From: Tabrizicola_A aquatica
GTDB taxonomy: Bacteria > Pseudomonadota > Alphaproteobacteria > Rhodobacterales > Rhodobacteraceae
Assembly (NCBI GenBank): GCA_965194375.1
Contig: CBDAEL010000010.1
DNA length: 64,000 bases
Direction: 5' to 3' (one strand)
The notes under the pieces were generated by a model that had not been told where the DNA came from, made no database searches, and saw only the letters and a list, made by a program, of their open reading frames with translations. Below are positions 16,731 through 25,236 of the stretch, piece by piece (positions within the stretch are counted from its first letter, which is position 1; each line of letters starts with the position of its first letter). Made by a program: the position numbers and the translations under genes.

Positions 16731-16753
16731 GGCGGGGTTGAACCCCGCCCTAC
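16731..16753 (-). repeat. REP-like element (GTAG plus GC palindrome)
   Basis: Directly after the CbiX-like stop the minus strand reads GTAGGGCGGGGTTCAACCCC then GCC: a GTAG head and GGCGGGGTT/AACCCCGCC palindrome. It lies between the convergent CbiX-like and glutamine-synthetase-like genes and could terminate both. Confidence 0.8.
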
Positions 16754-16757
16754 GGCT

Positions 16758-18140
16758 TCAGACCGTGTGCAGATACAGGTCGAAATCCACCTCGGAGACG
16801 GTGCGCATCACGCGGGCGTATTCGGCGGCTTTGACGGCGGTGAAGGTGCGGTGCATGTCCTCGCCCAGCGCGTCTTTGAGGAAAGCCGAGCCTTGGGCCA
16901 GTCTGATGGCCGAGCGCCAGTCTTCGGGGATGACCACGGTGGTTTCCGCCTCATAGCCGTTGCCGGTGACCTCTGGTCCTGGATCGATGCGGTGCTTTAG
17001 GCCGTGGCGAATGCCGGCCAAAACGGTGGCGGCCACAAGGTAGGGGTTGGCGTCCACGCCAGCCGGGCGGTGTTCGATGCGGCGCGCGCGGATGTCGCCG
17101 GCGGGGATGCGCAGCGCGACCGAGCGGTTGTTGACGCCCCATGTGGGGGAGACCGGCGCGTAGGATTGGCTGGCAAAGCGGCGCCAAGAATTGGCGTGCG
17201 GGGCAAAGACCAGCATCGCCTCGCCCATGGTTTGCTGAAGCCCCCCGATGGCGTGCAGGATCGTGTCGTTGTACTGGCCTTCGACCGCCTCGACAAAGAC
17301 GTTCTGGCCTTTGGCGTCTTGCAGGGAGACATGCAAGTGCATGCCAGAGCCTGCGTAATCCTCATTCGGTTTCGCCATGAAACAGGCGGTGACGCCATGC
17401 AGCCGCGCGTGCATCCGCACGAGGCGCTTCAGGCGCATCAGATCATCCGCCGCCTGCAGAACGTTGTCGCGGTAGTGCAGCGTGAGTTCGTATTGGCCGG
17501 GCGCGAATTCCGAGATCAGGGTTTCGGCTTTGATGCCTGCCGCCTTGGCGCCTGCGTAGATGTCGTTGAAGAGGGGCAGCATGCCGTGAAGCTGGTCAAC
17601 CGAGTAGACATCGGTTTTCGAGTTGCGGCGGCGGTCGAGCACATCCCGCGCCGGGACCATCTTGCCGTTTGCGTCGCGGTCGTTTTCCAGAAGGAAGAAC
17701 TCCAACTCAAAGGCCGCGGCGGGGTAAAGCCCCTCGGCGGCCATGGCGTCGACCTGTCGTTGCAGGGCGTGGCGAGGGTCCGAGGTCATCTGGGAGCCGT
17801 CGAGATTGTAGAGCGACATGAACACCTCGCCGCGCGGCGGGGTGGTGCCCACAAGCGGCACGAGCGTGCCGGGGATGGGCCATGCGCGGCGGTCGCCGTC
17901 GCCCTGGTCCCAGATCAGTCCGGTTTCATGGACATCCTCGCCGCAGATATCCAAGCCGAGGATCGAGATCGGCATGTGGCGGCCAGACTTGTAGATCGAC
18001 AAGAGCTCATGGCGGCGGATGATCTTGCCACGCCCGATGCCGTTGGAATCGTGCAGGACGATATCGAAGGCCTCAATCTCGGGATGGGCGGCGAGGAAGG
18101 CTTCGGCTTCGGCGGGGGTGGACCCAGATGGGCTGGTCAT
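16758..18140 (-). CDS. glutamine synthetase family ligase (PuuA-like)
   Basis: A 460-residue member of the glutamine synthetase fold that probably joins glutamate to an amine rather than to ammonia. Visible signatures are the beta-grasp N-terminus, AFELEFFLLEND (metal-binding glutamates), EFAPGQYELTLHY, GSGMHLHVSL (metal-binding histidine region) and NRSVALRIP..RRIEHRPAGVDANPYL (ATP/glutamate-binding arginine region). Length and pattern are closest to gamma-glutamylputrescine synthetases, but no puuB, C or D homologue is adjacent. It lies 12 bases after a class III aminotransferase gene in the same direction, so the pair is an operon. Confidence 0.85.
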   Translation of the reverse strand: MTSPSGSTPAEAEAFLAAHPEIEAFDIVLHDSNGIGRGKIIRRHELLSIYKSGRHMPISILGLDICGEDVHETGLIWDQGDGDRRAWPIPGTLVPLVGTTPPRGEVFMSLYNLDGSQMTSDPRHALQRQVDAMAAEGLYPAAAFELEFFLLENDRDANGKMVPARDVLDRRRNSKTDVYSVDQLHGMLPLFNDIYAGAKAAGIKAETLISEFAPGQYELTLHYRDNVLQAADDLMRLKRLVRMHARLHGVTACFMAKPNEDYAGSGMHLHVSLQDAKGQNVFVEAVEGQYNDTILHAIGGLQQTMGEAMLVFAPHANSWRRFASQSYAPVSPTWGVNNRSVALRIPAGDIRARRIEHRPAGVDANPYLVAATVLAGIRHGLKHRIDPGPEVTGNGYEAETTVVIPEDWRSAIRLAQGSAFLKDALGEDMHRTFTAVKAAEYARVMRTVSEVDFDLYLHTV

Positions 18141-18152
18141 GGTCTTGATCTT

Positions 18153-19520
18153 TCAGGAAAACAGTTCGGTCAGCACGTCATTGAAGGCGGTGATCAGGCG
18201 GTCGACCTGACGTTTCTTCGTGGCGGGGCTGACAAGCATCATGTTGTGGAAGGGTGCGATCAGGCTGCCACGGTTGAGAAGGGCGGTGTGCAGCGCGGCT
18301 TCGGCCTGCGGCTGGTGGGCATGGCCGGCTTCGGTGCCGTTTCGCAACGGGCCGGGGGCACAGATAAACTCGACCCGCGCGCCGACGCGCACGACGTGCC
18401 ACGGGGCCTTGTGCCGCGCGATCACCTCGGCCAAACCGTGCGAGAGCCGTTCGGCAAGCTTTTCCATATGCGCGTAGTTTTTGGCCGTCATCACCTCGCC
18501 CAAGGTGGCCTTCAGGCAGGCGAATTGCAAAGGATTGGCGGAAAGCGTGGTGCCCATGCCGGAATGGCCGGGCGCGCGTTTTGCATTGGCCTCCTCGTAC
18601 CGCTTTGCGGTCTCGTCGCTCAGCCCCCAAACGGCGGTGGGCAGGCCACCGGCCACGCATTTGCCGACGACGAAGATATCGGGTGAGAGGGAGTGCACGG
18701 CCGTATAGCCGCCAAGGCCCGAAGAAATGGTGTGCGTCTCGTCGATGATAAGGAGCGCGCCGTAGCGGCGCGAGAGCAGGCGCAAGCCATCGTGAAAGCC
18801 CGCGTCGGGCAGGACCATGCAAGAGTTGGTCATCACCGGTTCGGTCAGGATCGCGGCGATCTCACCGGTTTTCAGCGCGGCTTCCACGGCGGTAAGGTCG
18901 TTGAATTCAACCGCTGTCGCCCCAAGGGTCAGGTCTGCCACTTGGCCCATAAGCCCTTGGCGGTTTTGGGTTTTGCCGCCTGAGAGCTCCACCATCACGT
19001 CGTCTACGGTGCCGTGATAGCAGCCGTTGAACACCAGGATCTTGGGCCGCCCGCTGATGGCGCGCGCGACGCGGATGGCAAAGCGGTTGGCATCGGTCGC
19101 GGTGGTGGCGATCTGCCAGCGGAAGGGGCCGAACACCTCTTGCAACAGCCGCCCCGCCGCGAGGCCGTCTTCGGTGGGCAGCATATAGGTCAGGCCCCGG
19201 GGGGCTTGGGCGCGGATCGCCTTGGCGACGGGTGCAGGCGAATGGCCGAACATCGACCCGGTATCGCCCAAACAGAAATCGTCGATCTCATAGCCGTCGA
19301 TGTCGGTCAGACGCGCGCCTTTGGCGCGGGCCACAATCGGCAGGTGCGGCATGGGCCAGTCGGTCATCCAATGCAGCGGCACGCCGCCCAAGTACGCATC
19401 AGCCCCCTTCGCCAGCGCCGCCTTGGCCTTGGGGCGGGCGGCGGCATAGCGTTTGGCCTCGCGCTGGGCGAGTTTTTCCAGCCGATCCTTGGCGATGCCG
19501 GCGATCAGGTCTTGGGCCAT
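18153..19520 (-). CDS. class III aminotransferase
   Basis: A 455-residue PLP-dependent aminotransferase. It has the small N-terminal domain (ARLTDIDGYEIDDFCLGD), the cofactor-phosphate loop TATDANRFAIRVAR, the FNGCYHGTVDD segment, LIIDETHT with the PLP-pyridine aspartate, and VVGKCVAGG with the Schiff-base lysine. The arrangement is closest to glutamate-1-semialdehyde-aminomutase-like and omega-amino acid transaminases. It is the upstream gene of a pair with the PuuA-like ligase, suggesting a role in amine or polyamine breakdown. The substrate is not readable. Confidence 0.85.
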   Translation of the reverse strand: MAQDLIAGIAKDRLEKLAQREAKRYAAARPKAKAALAKGADAYLGGVPLHWMTDWPMPHLPIVARAKGARLTDIDGYEIDDFCLGDTGSMFGHSPAPVAKAIRAQAPRGLTYMLPTEDGLAAGRLLQEVFGPFRWQIATTATDANRFAIRVARAISGRPKILVFNGCYHGTVDDVMVELSGGKTQNRQGLMGQVADLTLGATAVEFNDLTAVEAALKTGEIAAILTEPVMTNSCMVLPDAGFHDGLRLLSRRYGALLIIDETHTISSGLGGYTAVHSLSPDIFVVGKCVAGGLPTAVWGLSDETAKRYEEANAKRAPGHSGMGTTLSANPLQFACLKATLGEVMTAKNYAHMEKLAERLSHGLAEVIARHKAPWHVVRVGARVEFICAPGPLRNGTEAGHAHQPQAEAALHTALLNRGSLIAPFHNMMLVSPATKKRQVDRLITAFNDVLTELFS

Positions 19521-19628
19521 GGGGCGACTCCCTGAGGGTGGTTGGCGCTGTTATGCAGAAAAATTTGATCAAAATAAAGGGGCGTTGCGGGGATGGACCC
19601 GCGTGGGGTGGGGCGCTAGCCTTGGGCG

Positions 19629-20084
19629 ATGGATGACCTACTGTTCCGCCCTTACCGTTCCAGCGATTTCGCCGCCTGTCTTCGCCTGTTTGACAGCAAT
19701 ACGCCGGAATCCTTTGCCCCGGAGGAACGGGCCGAGTTTATCGCCTTTCTGAACGACATCGGGCCTTGGCCCTATCTGGTGGGCGAGGCGAGGGGCCAAG
19801 TGGTGGCATGTGGCGGCTTTGAGGTGGCGGGTGAGACGGCGAGGCTGACCTATGGTATGGTTGACCGAGCCCGGCAGAGGCAGGGCATCGGTCAGGCGTT
19901 GTCAGATGCGCGGCTGGGGGCAATCCGCCTTGTGGTGGGGGTGGACCGGGTAGCAATGGAAACCAGCCAACTGAGCGCCGGGTTCTATGTCCGGCTGGGA
20001 TTCAGCGTTACAGAGGTCACGAAAAACGGCATTGGCCCTGGGTTGGATCGCTGGGTGATGGTGATGGAACTGGGCGCGACATGA
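19629..20084 (+). CDS. GNAT family N-acetyltransferase
   Basis: A 151-residue GNAT protein. The fold elements are visible as LFRPYRSSDFAACLRLF, a beta strand VACGGFEV, LTYGMVDRARQRQGIGQAL (the acetyl-CoA pyrophosphate loop RQGIG) and SAGFYVRLGF, the usual C-terminal motif. Acceptor unknown. Its stop codon overlaps the start of the glutathione transferase gene (ATGATGA), indicating a two-gene unit. Confidence 0.85.
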   Translation: MDDLLFRPYRSSDFAACLRLFDSNTPESFAPEERAEFIAFLNDIGPWPYLVGEARGQVVACGGFEVAGETARLTYGMVDRARQRQGIGQALSDARLGAIRLVVGVDRVAMETSQLSAGFYVRLGFSVTEVTKNGIGPGLDRWVMVMELGAT

Positions 20085-20731
20085 TGACCACAGACAAAGT
20101 GCTTTGCCTTCATGGGTATCGCTACAGCGTTTATACCCGCATTGTCAGGGTGGTTCTGGCAGAAAAGTCGTTGGCCTATGATCTGTCCGAAGTAAACCCG
20201 TTTGAGGAGGAAAGTTCTGCTGCGGCAAACCCACATCCTTTTGGCATGGTGCCGGTATTGAGCAATGGGGGCTTTCAGATCTACGAAACGAACGCGATCA
20301 CCCGGTATCTTGACGCAGCCTTTCCAGACCCGGCGCTGACGCCCCGCCTGCCAAGCGCCATTGCACGTATGGCGCAGGTAATCGCGATGATCGATGCCTA
20401 CGGCTACCGGCACATGGTGCGGCAGGTCTTTGAACACAGGGTCTTTCGTCCGGCAAACGGGGAAGCCTTGGACGAGGCCGAAGTTGCGGCGGGGCTGCGG
20501 GCGTCCGGCAAGGTGCTTGCGGCGCTCGAGTCGGTTGCGGCTGAAGGGTTGGTGCTGGCCAAAGGCCAAATGACGCTGGCCGAGTGCCACCTCGCCCCCA
20601 TGCTGGACTATTTCACCGTTGCGCCAGAAGGGGCGGCGCTTTTGGCGCGTTGTTCCGCCTTGTCGCGTTGGTGGGCGGACGTGGCAGAGCGTCCCAGCCT
20701 GATCCGTACAAACCCGGGATTGCCGGGATAG
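20081..20731 (+). CDS. glutathione S-transferase
   Basis: A 216-residue cytosolic glutathione transferase. The N-terminal thioredoxin-like domain is clear (LCLHGYRYSVYTRIVRVVLAEK, the cis-proline PFGMVPVL and YETNAITRYLD glutathione-binding segment) and is followed by an all-helical C-terminal domain (MTLAECHLAPML). The catalytic residue is probably a Tyr or Ser in the first loop. It is translationally coupled to the GNAT gene. Confidence 0.88.
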   Translation: MMTTDKVLCLHGYRYSVYTRIVRVVLAEKSLAYDLSEVNPFEEESSAAANPHPFGMVPVLSNGGFQIYETNAITRYLDAAFPDPALTPRLPSAIARMAQVIAMIDAYGYRHMVRQVFEHRVFRPANGEALDEAEVAAGLRASGKVLAALESVAAEGLVLAKGQMTLAECHLAPMLDYFTVAPEGAALLARCSALSRWWADVAERPSLIRTNPGLPG

Positions 20732-20761
20732 GGAATATTTTCGACCGAAAATCAGTGTGCC

Positions 20762-22333
20762 TCAGGCCCTGACCCGCACCTCGATCAACCTTGGGCCGTT
20801 ATGGGGCTGGGACAGCGCCCAATACAGCGCCTCGGGGTCTAGGGGGGCCGAGGTATAGGGCAGGTCGCAGGCGGCTGCGAAGGGTTCCATGTTCAGGGGC
20901 GAGGGGTGACAGCCGATCACCTCGGTATTGGCCGCGCGCATGGCGTCGGCGATCTCGTTATAGGCGGCGTTGTTCCAGACAAGGAAGGTGATCGGCAATT
21001 TCTCATCCACCGCCGTGCGGAGTTCACCGGGCGAGAATTGCAGCCCACCGTCGCCGATCAGGCAGACGACTTTGGCGCCGGGCGTGCCGATGGACGCACC
21101 CACGGCGGCGCCGGGGCCGTAACCCAAGGCGCCATAGCCGGTGGCGGCGTTGAAAAAGCCGCCCGGGCGGTCGTGGTCATAGTACAGGTTGGCGGCATAG
21201 ATCGCTTGGGTGCTGTCGCCCACGATCAGACAGCCGGGCAGGGCGGCGCGCACCACCTCGACCATGGTCAGGCGGTTGGGCATCAGGGGGTCAAGCTGGG
21301 CCAGTTCGGCGCGGGCCTTGTCGCGGGTGGCGGCGGCGCGGGCCGGGCCGCTGGCCTGTTTGGCGGTCAGGTGCGGCAGAAGCGCGGCCATGGTGGCCCC
21401 GGCGTCGCCCTGCAGCGTGAGCGCGGCGGGCAGGCGGGCGAGTTGTTCCGCGCAGGCATCAATGCGGATCATGTCGGGGCGTGCGGGCAGATCGCCCACG
21501 ACATACATGTCATAATCGGTCCAGCCGAATTCGGTGCCGATGGCCAGCACGCAGGTGGCGGAATGGATCAGATCCCGCACCGAGGACAGGCTGGGCGAGG
21601 CGGGCACGGTCAAGGGGTGATGATGCATCATGCCCCGCGCGTTGACGGTCTGGATAACTGGCGCGTCCAGCCGCTCGGCCAGCGCCTTAAGCGCGGCCTC
21701 TTGGCCGCGGGTGCCGCCGCCGGCAAGGATCACCACATCGGCGGCGGCATTCAGAAGTTCGGCCGCCTGTTCAAGGCCTTTGGCCGCTGGGCGGGCGGGC
21801 AGGGGGGCGGGCGCGGGCAGGGCCGCGCATTCCATCGGCATCACGTCGGTCGGCACTTCGATATGCACCGGGCCGGGGCGGCCGGTGGTCATTGCGGCAA
21901 AGGCCCAATCCAGGGTTTCGGCCACTTGCGACGGGTCGGTGATCCGGCGGGTCGGGCACAGGGTGGCAATCATCGCCTGCTGGTCGGGCAATTCGTGCAG
22001 CAGGCCCCAGCCCTTGCCCAAGGACCCGCGCCGATTGACGCCCGAGATCACCAGCATCGGGATCGAATCTTCGCGCGCTTGGGCCATGGCGGTGATGGCA
22101 TTGGTCAGGCCGGGGCCAGTGATAACCAAAGCAACGCCGGGCTTGCCGGTGGCACGGGCATAGCCATCGGCCATGAACGCGCAGCCTTGTTCGTGCCGCG
22201 CCGTCACATGTCGCACCGGACTTCCGGACAATCCGCGATACATTTCAACGGTATGCACGCCGGGGATGCCAAAGACCACCTCAACCCCACGGGCATGCAG
22301 CCCTTCGACCAGTCTCATGCCGACGGTGTTCAT
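20762..22333 (-). CDS. aruI: ThDP-dependent decarboxylase, probably 5-guanidino-2-oxopentanoate decarboxylase
   Basis: A 523-residue thiamine-diphosphate enzyme of the acetolactate-synthase-like family. It has the catalytic glutamate segment RHEQGCAFMADGYARATG (about residue 48), the FAD-site-like middle domain and the ThDP/Mg motif GDGGLQFSPGELRTAVDEK..NNAAYNEI. The coupled upstream gene is an AruH-like arginine transaminase, and start MNTVGMRLVEGLHARGVEVVFG resembles AruI of Pseudomonas, which decarboxylates 2-ketoarginine to 4-guanidinobutanal in the arginine transaminase pathway. The assignment rests on this pairing. Its ATG overlaps the aminotransferase stop (ATGA). Confidence 0.8.
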   Translation of the reverse strand: MNTVGMRLVEGLHARGVEVVFGIPGVHTVEMYRGLSGSPVRHVTARHEQGCAFMADGYARATGKPGVALVITGPGLTNAITAMAQAREDSIPMLVISGVNRRGSLGKGWGLLHELPDQQAMIATLCPTRRITDPSQVAETLDWAFAAMTTGRPGPVHIEVPTDVMPMECAALPAPAPLPARPAAKGLEQAAELLNAAADVVILAGGGTRGQEAALKALAERLDAPVIQTVNARGMMHHHPLTVPASPSLSSVRDLIHSATCVLAIGTEFGWTDYDMYVVGDLPARPDMIRIDACAEQLARLPAALTLQGDAGATMAALLPHLTAKQASGPARAAATRDKARAELAQLDPLMPNRLTMVEVVRAALPGCLIVGDSTQAIYAANLYYDHDRPGGFFNAATGYGALGYGPGAAVGASIGTPGAKVVCLIGDGGLQFSPGELRTAVDEKLPITFLVWNNAAYNEIADAMRAANTEVIGCHPSPLNMEPFAAACDLPYTSAPLDPEALYWALSQPHNGPRLIEVRVRA

Positions 22334-23529
22334 TTAGGCTCTCCTATGGTCTTGGCGGCAAAGGCGGCGATGCGGGTGCAGGCCGCATCAATCGCGGGAT
22401 CGGGTTGAGTAAGCGACAGGCGCAGCCAGCCTGCAAGCCCCCCATCGCCCCCGACACCGAAACTTTCGCCGGGCATGCAGGCGACACCGGCCTCGGTCAG
22501 AAGCGCGCGGGCAAAGGCGCTGCCGGACAGGCCCGAGGCACGGATGTCGAGAAGGGCGAACATGCCCGCTTCGGGGCGGTGAACGGCAAGGCCCGCAACC
22601 CCGTGCAGCCGGTCATGGATCATCCCCGCGCGGGCGGCAAAGCGCGCCGCCATGCCGCGCGCGACGGGGGAGCCTTGGGTCACGGCCAGCGTGGTCATGT
22701 CGGCGATGAAGGGTTGGCTGCCGAACAGCATGGTTTCAGAGAGGGGCAGCATCCGGGCGCAAAACTCGGCCGGGCCGACGCACCAGCCCGAGCGAAAGCC
22801 GGGCGCTGCGTGGGATTTGGAGATCGAGGAGGTGACAACCGTACGCTCGGCCAACTCTGGCAGATCCAGCGGCGAGGCAAAGGGCACGCCGTCGAACACC
22901 ATATCCTCATAGACCTCGTCCGAGACGATCCAGAGGTCATGGGCAAGGGCGAGCGCGCCCAAGGCGGCGATCTCATCGGCGCGCAGCACCGCACCCGTGG
23001 GGTTGTGGGGGGTGTTGAGGAACAAAACGCGGGTGCGGGGCGTGATCTTGGCCGCGACATCGGCGGCTTGCAGGCGGAAACCTTGTTCGGGGCGCAGGGC
23101 CACGGGAACCGCTGTTGCACCCGTGGCGGCAATCAGCCCGTCATAGGTGGCATACATCGGGTCGGCCACGATCACCTCATCCCCGGGGCCCAGAAGGGTG
23201 CAGAGCACGGCATAAAGCGCGGTCTGGGTGCCGGGCAGGGTCATGATGTTTTCAGGCCCAAAGGCGCGGCCACGCCGGGCGGTGTAGCGCTGGGCAATGG
23301 CCGCCAGCGTTGCGGGTTCGCCATGGCCGTTGGAATAGCCCGTACGGCCTGCCTCCATGGCGGCGGTGGCGGCCAAAATCAGATCGGGCGGGCAGGGCAC
23401 ATCCGGCTCACCGATGGTCAGCTCGATAACGTCGCGGCCCTCACGCTTCATCTTGCGGGCCGCTGCGTGAATTTCCCATTTGGCACCGCCAAGCCCTTGG
23501 AGGCGGTCGGTCAGGGCGGAATATCTCAT
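22330..23529 (-). CDS. aruH: class I/II aminotransferase, probably arginine:pyruvate transaminase
   Basis: A 399-residue PLP fold-type I aminotransferase. Signatures include IGEPDVPCP, PGTQTALYAVLCTLLGPGDEVI, NTPHNPTG, DLWIVSDEVYEDMVFDG and SSISKSHAAPGFRSGW with the Schiff-base lysine. The N-terminus MRYSALTDRL and the PMYATYDGLIAATGA segment resemble AruH, which transfers the alpha-amino group of arginine to pyruvate. It is the middle gene of a TetR-AruH-AruI operon with four-base overlaps on both sides. Another amino acid substrate cannot be excluded. Confidence 0.8.
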   Translation of the reverse strand: MRYSALTDRLQGLGGAKWEIHAAARKMKREGRDVIELTIGEPDVPCPPDLILAATAAMEAGRTGYSNGHGEPATLAAIAQRYTARRGRAFGPENIMTLPGTQTALYAVLCTLLGPGDEVIVADPMYATYDGLIAATGATAVPVALRPEQGFRLQAADVAAKITPRTRVLFLNTPHNPTGAVLRADEIAALGALALAHDLWIVSDEVYEDMVFDGVPFASPLDLPELAERTVVTSSISKSHAAPGFRSGWCVGPAEFCARMLPLSETMLFGSQPFIADMTTLAVTQGSPVARGMAARFAARAGMIHDRLHGVAGLAVHRPEAGMFALLDIRASGLSGSAFARALLTEAGVACMPGESFGVGGDGGLAGWLRLSLTQPDPAIDAACTRIAAFAAKTIGEPK

Positions 23530-24155
23530 GCGCTGGGGTCTTTCAGAGGAATGGTGAGGATGGCGGAGACGGCGGCAAGGCCGATGGCTTGCAACTCGCC
23601 CGAGGCAAAGCCTTGCGGCAGGGCCGAGCCTTCCAGCCATAGCCCGTCGATCACCGCGTTGCAGGCGATGGCGTCGCGGTGGCATTGCGCGGGGTTGGCC
23701 TTGCGCGGCAGGGCGGCGATCAGCCCTTCGAGGATGTCGCGATAGGCGCGGTAGCCTTGTTCGTGGATCTGGCGCATCTCGGGGTCGCTGCGCAAGCTGT
23801 TCAGAAACCCGGCCCAAAGCCCAAGGCGATGCGCGTCCACCACCGGCGGGCGGAGCGAGGCCGCGACGAAAGCGGCAAGCCTTGCTGTGGGGTCGGGGCC
23901 GGCATCGCTTAGGGCGGCGGCGCTGTCATCGGTCAGCATCTGCACGAAGCGGCGATAGGCGGCGCGGGTCAGTTCTTCTTTGGTGGCGAAGTAATGGCGG
24001 ATCAGCCCCGGCGTCACGCCCGCGCGGGCGGCAATGGCGCGCACGGTCGCCGCCTGTGGCCCGCCAACCGCCACGAGCTCGAGCGCGGCTTCAATCAGCG
24101 CCTCGCGGCGAGCTTCTTCGGGTTCGCGGCGATAGGGACGGCGATCAGTGGACAT
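23526..24155 (-). CDS. TetR/AcrR family regulator (BetI-like)
   Basis: A 209-residue TetR-type repressor. The N-terminal helix-turn-helix is REALIEAALELVAVGGPQAATVRAIAARAGVTPGLIRHYFATKEEL; the C-terminal ligand domain contains CNAVIDGLWLEGS, as in BetI-like proteins. It is the first gene of the aruHI-type operon, its stop overlapping the aminotransferase start, so it probably represses its own operon in response to arginine or a pathway intermediate. The ATG at 24155 was chosen; the ribosome site is weak. Confidence 0.85.
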   Translation of the reverse strand: MSTDRRPYRREPEEARREALIEAALELVAVGGPQAATVRAIAARAGVTPGLIRHYFATKEELTRAAYRRFVQMLTDDSAAALSDAGPDPTARLAAFVAASLRPPVVDAHRLGLWAGFLNSLRSDPEMRQIHEQGYRAYRDILEGLIAALPRKANPAQCHRDAIACNAVIDGLWLEGSALPQGFASGELQAIGLAAVSAILTIPLKDPSA

Positions 24156-24269
24156 GAGTGTCTTGTTATACGAATGGATAATTCCCGCGAGAGTGCGGCC
24201 AGTCGCCGCGCGATGCAAGAGATATGGGCAAATTTGCTGAAAAAAGTGGCAGCTTGGCCATGAAGAGCT

Positions 24270-25154
24270 TCAGGTCTCGCCCACCACGTCCTTGTGGATG
24301 ATGACATCGGTCTGGGGATAGGCGCTCAGGATGGCGCGGCGCAGGCCTGCGCCTATGTCATGGGCTTCGCGCAGGGTTTGGCTGCCGTCCAACTCGATAT
24401 GAATGTTCACGAAGATGCGGCTTCCAGCGGTGCGGGTTTTCAGATCGTGATAGCCATGCACGCCCGGCCAGTCGGCGGCAATCTTACCGATGCTGGCAAT
24501 GATGGCGGGATCGGCGCGGCGGTCCATCAGCGCATCAAACGCGCCCTTGCCGATGCGCAGGGCGCCTAAGGCCAGCATCACTGCCGCGCCAATCGCCACA
24601 ACCGAGTCGATCTGGCCCATGCCATAGGCCGACGAGGCCCAAAGCGACACGATGGCCCCGATGTTGGGCAGAAGGTCGCCCAGATAATGCAGCCGATCGG
24701 CAGCCACGACCCGGCTGCCCGTGGCGCGCGCCACGCGGCCTTGCCACCACACAAGCCCCAGCGTCAGCACCACCGACAGCCCCATCGCCACCATGCCGCG
24801 CCCTTGCGCTTGGAGTTGCGGCGTTGACGGGTCCAAAAGGCGCTGGGTGGCGGCAAAGGCGATGACGCCAGATGCGATGAGGATAAAGATCGCCTGACCC
24901 AAGGCGGCCAGATCCTCGGCGCTGGTATGGCCAAAGGCGTGGTCTTCGTCGGCGGGTTTGGCGGCATAGATCAGCGCCGCCATCGCGGCGAGCGAGATCA
25001 TCAGGTCCATCGCAGAATCGGCCAGCGAGGCCGCCACCGACAGCGCCCCAGTTTCGCCTAAAGCCCAAAGCTTCAGCGCCACAAGAAGAGCGGCCACCGC
25101 CACCGAGGCGGCGCCAGCCGTCAGGTTCAGGCGGACGGGATGCGGGTCGGACAT
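24270..25154 (-). CDS. cation diffusion facilitator family transporter
   Basis: A 294-residue CDF transporter that exports divalent metal (Zn2+, Fe2+, Mn2+ or similar) in exchange for protons. Six membrane segments are predicted; the metal sites are SLADSAMDLM in helix 2 and DRLHYLGDLLPN in helix 5 (the H..D pair), followed by a cytoplasmic ferredoxin-like domain with HDLKTRTAGSRIFVNIHIELD. The HxxxD pattern of helix 5 together with DxxxD in helix 2 resembles the FieF-like subgroup. Metal specificity is not certain. Confidence 0.9.
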   Translation of the reverse strand: MSDPHPVRLNLTAGAASVAVAALLVALKLWALGETGALSVAASLADSAMDLMISLAAMAALIYAAKPADEDHAFGHTSAEDLAALGQAIFILIASGVIAFAATQRLLDPSTPQLQAQGRGMVAMGLSVVLTLGLVWWQGRVARATGSRVVAADRLHYLGDLLPNIGAIVSLWASSAYGMGQIDSVVAIGAAVMLALGALRIGKGAFDALMDRRADPAIIASIGKIAADWPGVHGYHDLKTRTAGSRIFVNIHIELDGSQTLREAHDIGAGLRRAILSAYPQTDVIIHKDVVGET

Positions 25155-25236
25155 CGGGTGGTCCTTTGCGACAGGTTCAGCGCGCTTTAGGCGCGGTGGG
25201 GCGTGCGATCAAGCGTTGCCGACAAAGCTGGTGCGA

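Noticed and set aside
20737..20752. Hairpin ATTTTCG/CGAAAAT between the convergent GST and aruI-like genes as terminator
   Set aside because: Only 7 bp with a two-base loop and no U-run; too weak to call.
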